A DNA stretch of 64,000 nucleotides from Fibrobacter sp. UWB11 (GTDB lineage Bacteria; Fibrobacterota; Fibrobacteria; Fibrobacterales; Fibrobacteraceae), in the NCBI RefSeq assembly GCF_900143015.1, contig NZ_FSRT01000002.1:558001-622000 (forward strand), read 5' to 3'. The stretch's first letter is position 1; each line of letters begins with the position of its first letter. The notes under the pieces were generated by a model. That model made no database searches and was not told the DNA's origin. It saw nothing but the letters and a program-made list of their open reading frames with translations. The translations under genes were made by a program, and so were the position numbers. This document shows, one piece after another, positions 63,351-64,000 of this stretch.

Positions 63351-64000
63351 TTATTCCTTGTCGGACTTGACATCGGTCCACTTGGCGTTATTGCCGATGT
63401 TGCGGATGAGACGGAAACCACCGGAATAACCTGTATATCGATCCTCAGAACGATAACTATAGTTTATCCTTTTCCAATCGTGAAAAAGGCCTCCACCCTT
63501 CAAACAAGACGGACAATCTCTACCTTTTTTTAAACAGTATGGACAGTCGTTTCGGTAACATTCTATATCTTCCTCATGTCTATTATCTATAACTACTGTT
63601 ATCATTAAACCTTCAACAATAGGTCTTAACCAATTGTGATCTTCTAAAAGAACGTGTTCTTCCACCAAGCCCAAAACATCATACAGGCCATAACCATTAG
63701 GGAGTAATTGACCTACTGGTTCTGTTTTTACATGTTCCTTATATTTGGCAAATCTTGCATATTTCGTAACGTCTTTTATTTTAGCGGAATTATTGCACCA
63801 AGGCTTGGCCTTTTTTTCTCCACCGCGAGCAAGCATCATCCATTCGTCATAATACGGTAGCCGGTAACCATCAGAAGTTGAATCAGCGCTAACATGAATT
63901 GCTTTTTCTTCATGATTGGAAAAATCATAAGACATAATGATATATTGATGCAATGGCCCTTTGCGTTGTTTAGTAGACTCACGATAGTATATTGCAACAT
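63351..64000 (-). CDS. FGE-sulfatase-like (SUMF1 fold) protein, 5' end outside the window
   Basis: The frame is open to the window edge (VAIYYRESTKQRKGPLH continues upstream of the first internal start), so the gene is cut by the window and its start is not seen. The visible part has the FGE-type pattern DGYRLPYYDEWMMLARGG, VGQLLPNGYGLYDVLGLVEEH and a late GYSGGFRLIRN. A four-Cys segment (CYRND CPYC, then CPSC) near the C-terminal third may bind a metal. Fibrobacter has many such domains in surface proteins. Base composition is lower in G+C than its neighbours. Confidence 0.75.
   Translation of the reverse strand, partial: VAIYYRESTKQRKGPLHQYIIMSYDFSNHEEKAIHVSADSTSDGYRLPYYDEWMMLARGGEKKAKPWCNNSAKIKDVTKYARFAKYKEHVKTEPVGQLLPNGYGLYDVLGLVEEHVLLEDHNWLRPIVEGLMITVVIDNRHEEDIECYRNDCPYCLKKGRDCPSCLKGGGLFHDWKRINYSYRSEDRYTGYSGGFRLIRNIGNNAKWTDVKSDKE

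Overview
The window looks like chromosome from a fibre-degrading Fibrobacter (F. succinogenes or a close relative). The signs are a member of the large Fibrobacter-specific lipoprotein family TIGR02171, Ser-rich linkers in secreted lipoproteins, cellulases of families GH5 and GH8, five secreted proteins ending in type-IX-like sorting tails, and TATATT-type -10 boxes. No phage, insertion sequence, CRISPR array, rRNA or tRNA was recognised. All calls are from reading sequence; no database search was run.

Layout. 1-3.5 kb: tail of a TonB-dependent receptor, a DUF58 protein, a hexapeptide acetyltransferase and a secreted esterase. 3.5-8 kb: a minus-strand operon with a SIMPL-domain protein, an HD alarmone hydrolase, a RelA/SpoT-type synthetase and an EF-G/TetM-like GTPase. 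8-15.4 kb: glucose-6-phosphate isomerase, a GGDEF/EAL protein, and a large collagen-like lipoprotein capped by a histidine-phosphatase domain. 15.5-26.3 kb: an accessory-looking stretch of small membrane proteins in paralogous pairs, a TIGR02171 lipoprotein, MoxR, DinD, a TfoX-N protein and an acyltransferase. 26.3-38.7 kb: a BatD-like protein, then a plant-fibre region (GH8, three tandem secreted paralogues, GH5, a DUF4874/DUF4832 protein and a subtilase). 39-45 kb: a five-gene peptide-type ABC importer. 45-50.5 kb: uvrC, a coiled-coil gene with zapA and a probable 6S RNA, a beta-lactamase-fold hydrolase and a DksA/TraR protein. 50.6-57.5 kb: the envelope and regulation cluster lptC-lptA-lptB-rpoN-hpf-hprK-mlaD. 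57.6-64 kb: a toxin-antitoxin pair, an unknown membrane protein, iorAB, a flavodiiron protein and the start-truncated gene of an FGE-fold protein.

How the parts fit. The secreted enzymes and binding-type proteins around 27-38 kb form a polysaccharide-attack region, each gene with its own promoter and terminator. MoxR, DUF58 and the BatD-like protein would normally be one operon but lie scattered over 27 kb. The lpt-rpoN-hpf-hprK cluster is a conserved housekeeping block. Several genes have a TATATT box only 6-9 nt before the ATG and no Shine-Dalgarno, which suggests leaderless mRNAs.

Noteworthy structure. The best candidates for new biology are the alarmone/translation-GTPase operon; the collagen-like stalk of eleven two-Cys modules ending in a phosphatase; a dispersed palindromic repeat with 8-bp covarying arms and a conserved 6-nt loop; a palindromic insert with 13-bp direct repeats inside the EF-G-like gene; mosaic tandem paralogues; and two long operator-like palindromes upstream of secreted-enzyme genes.
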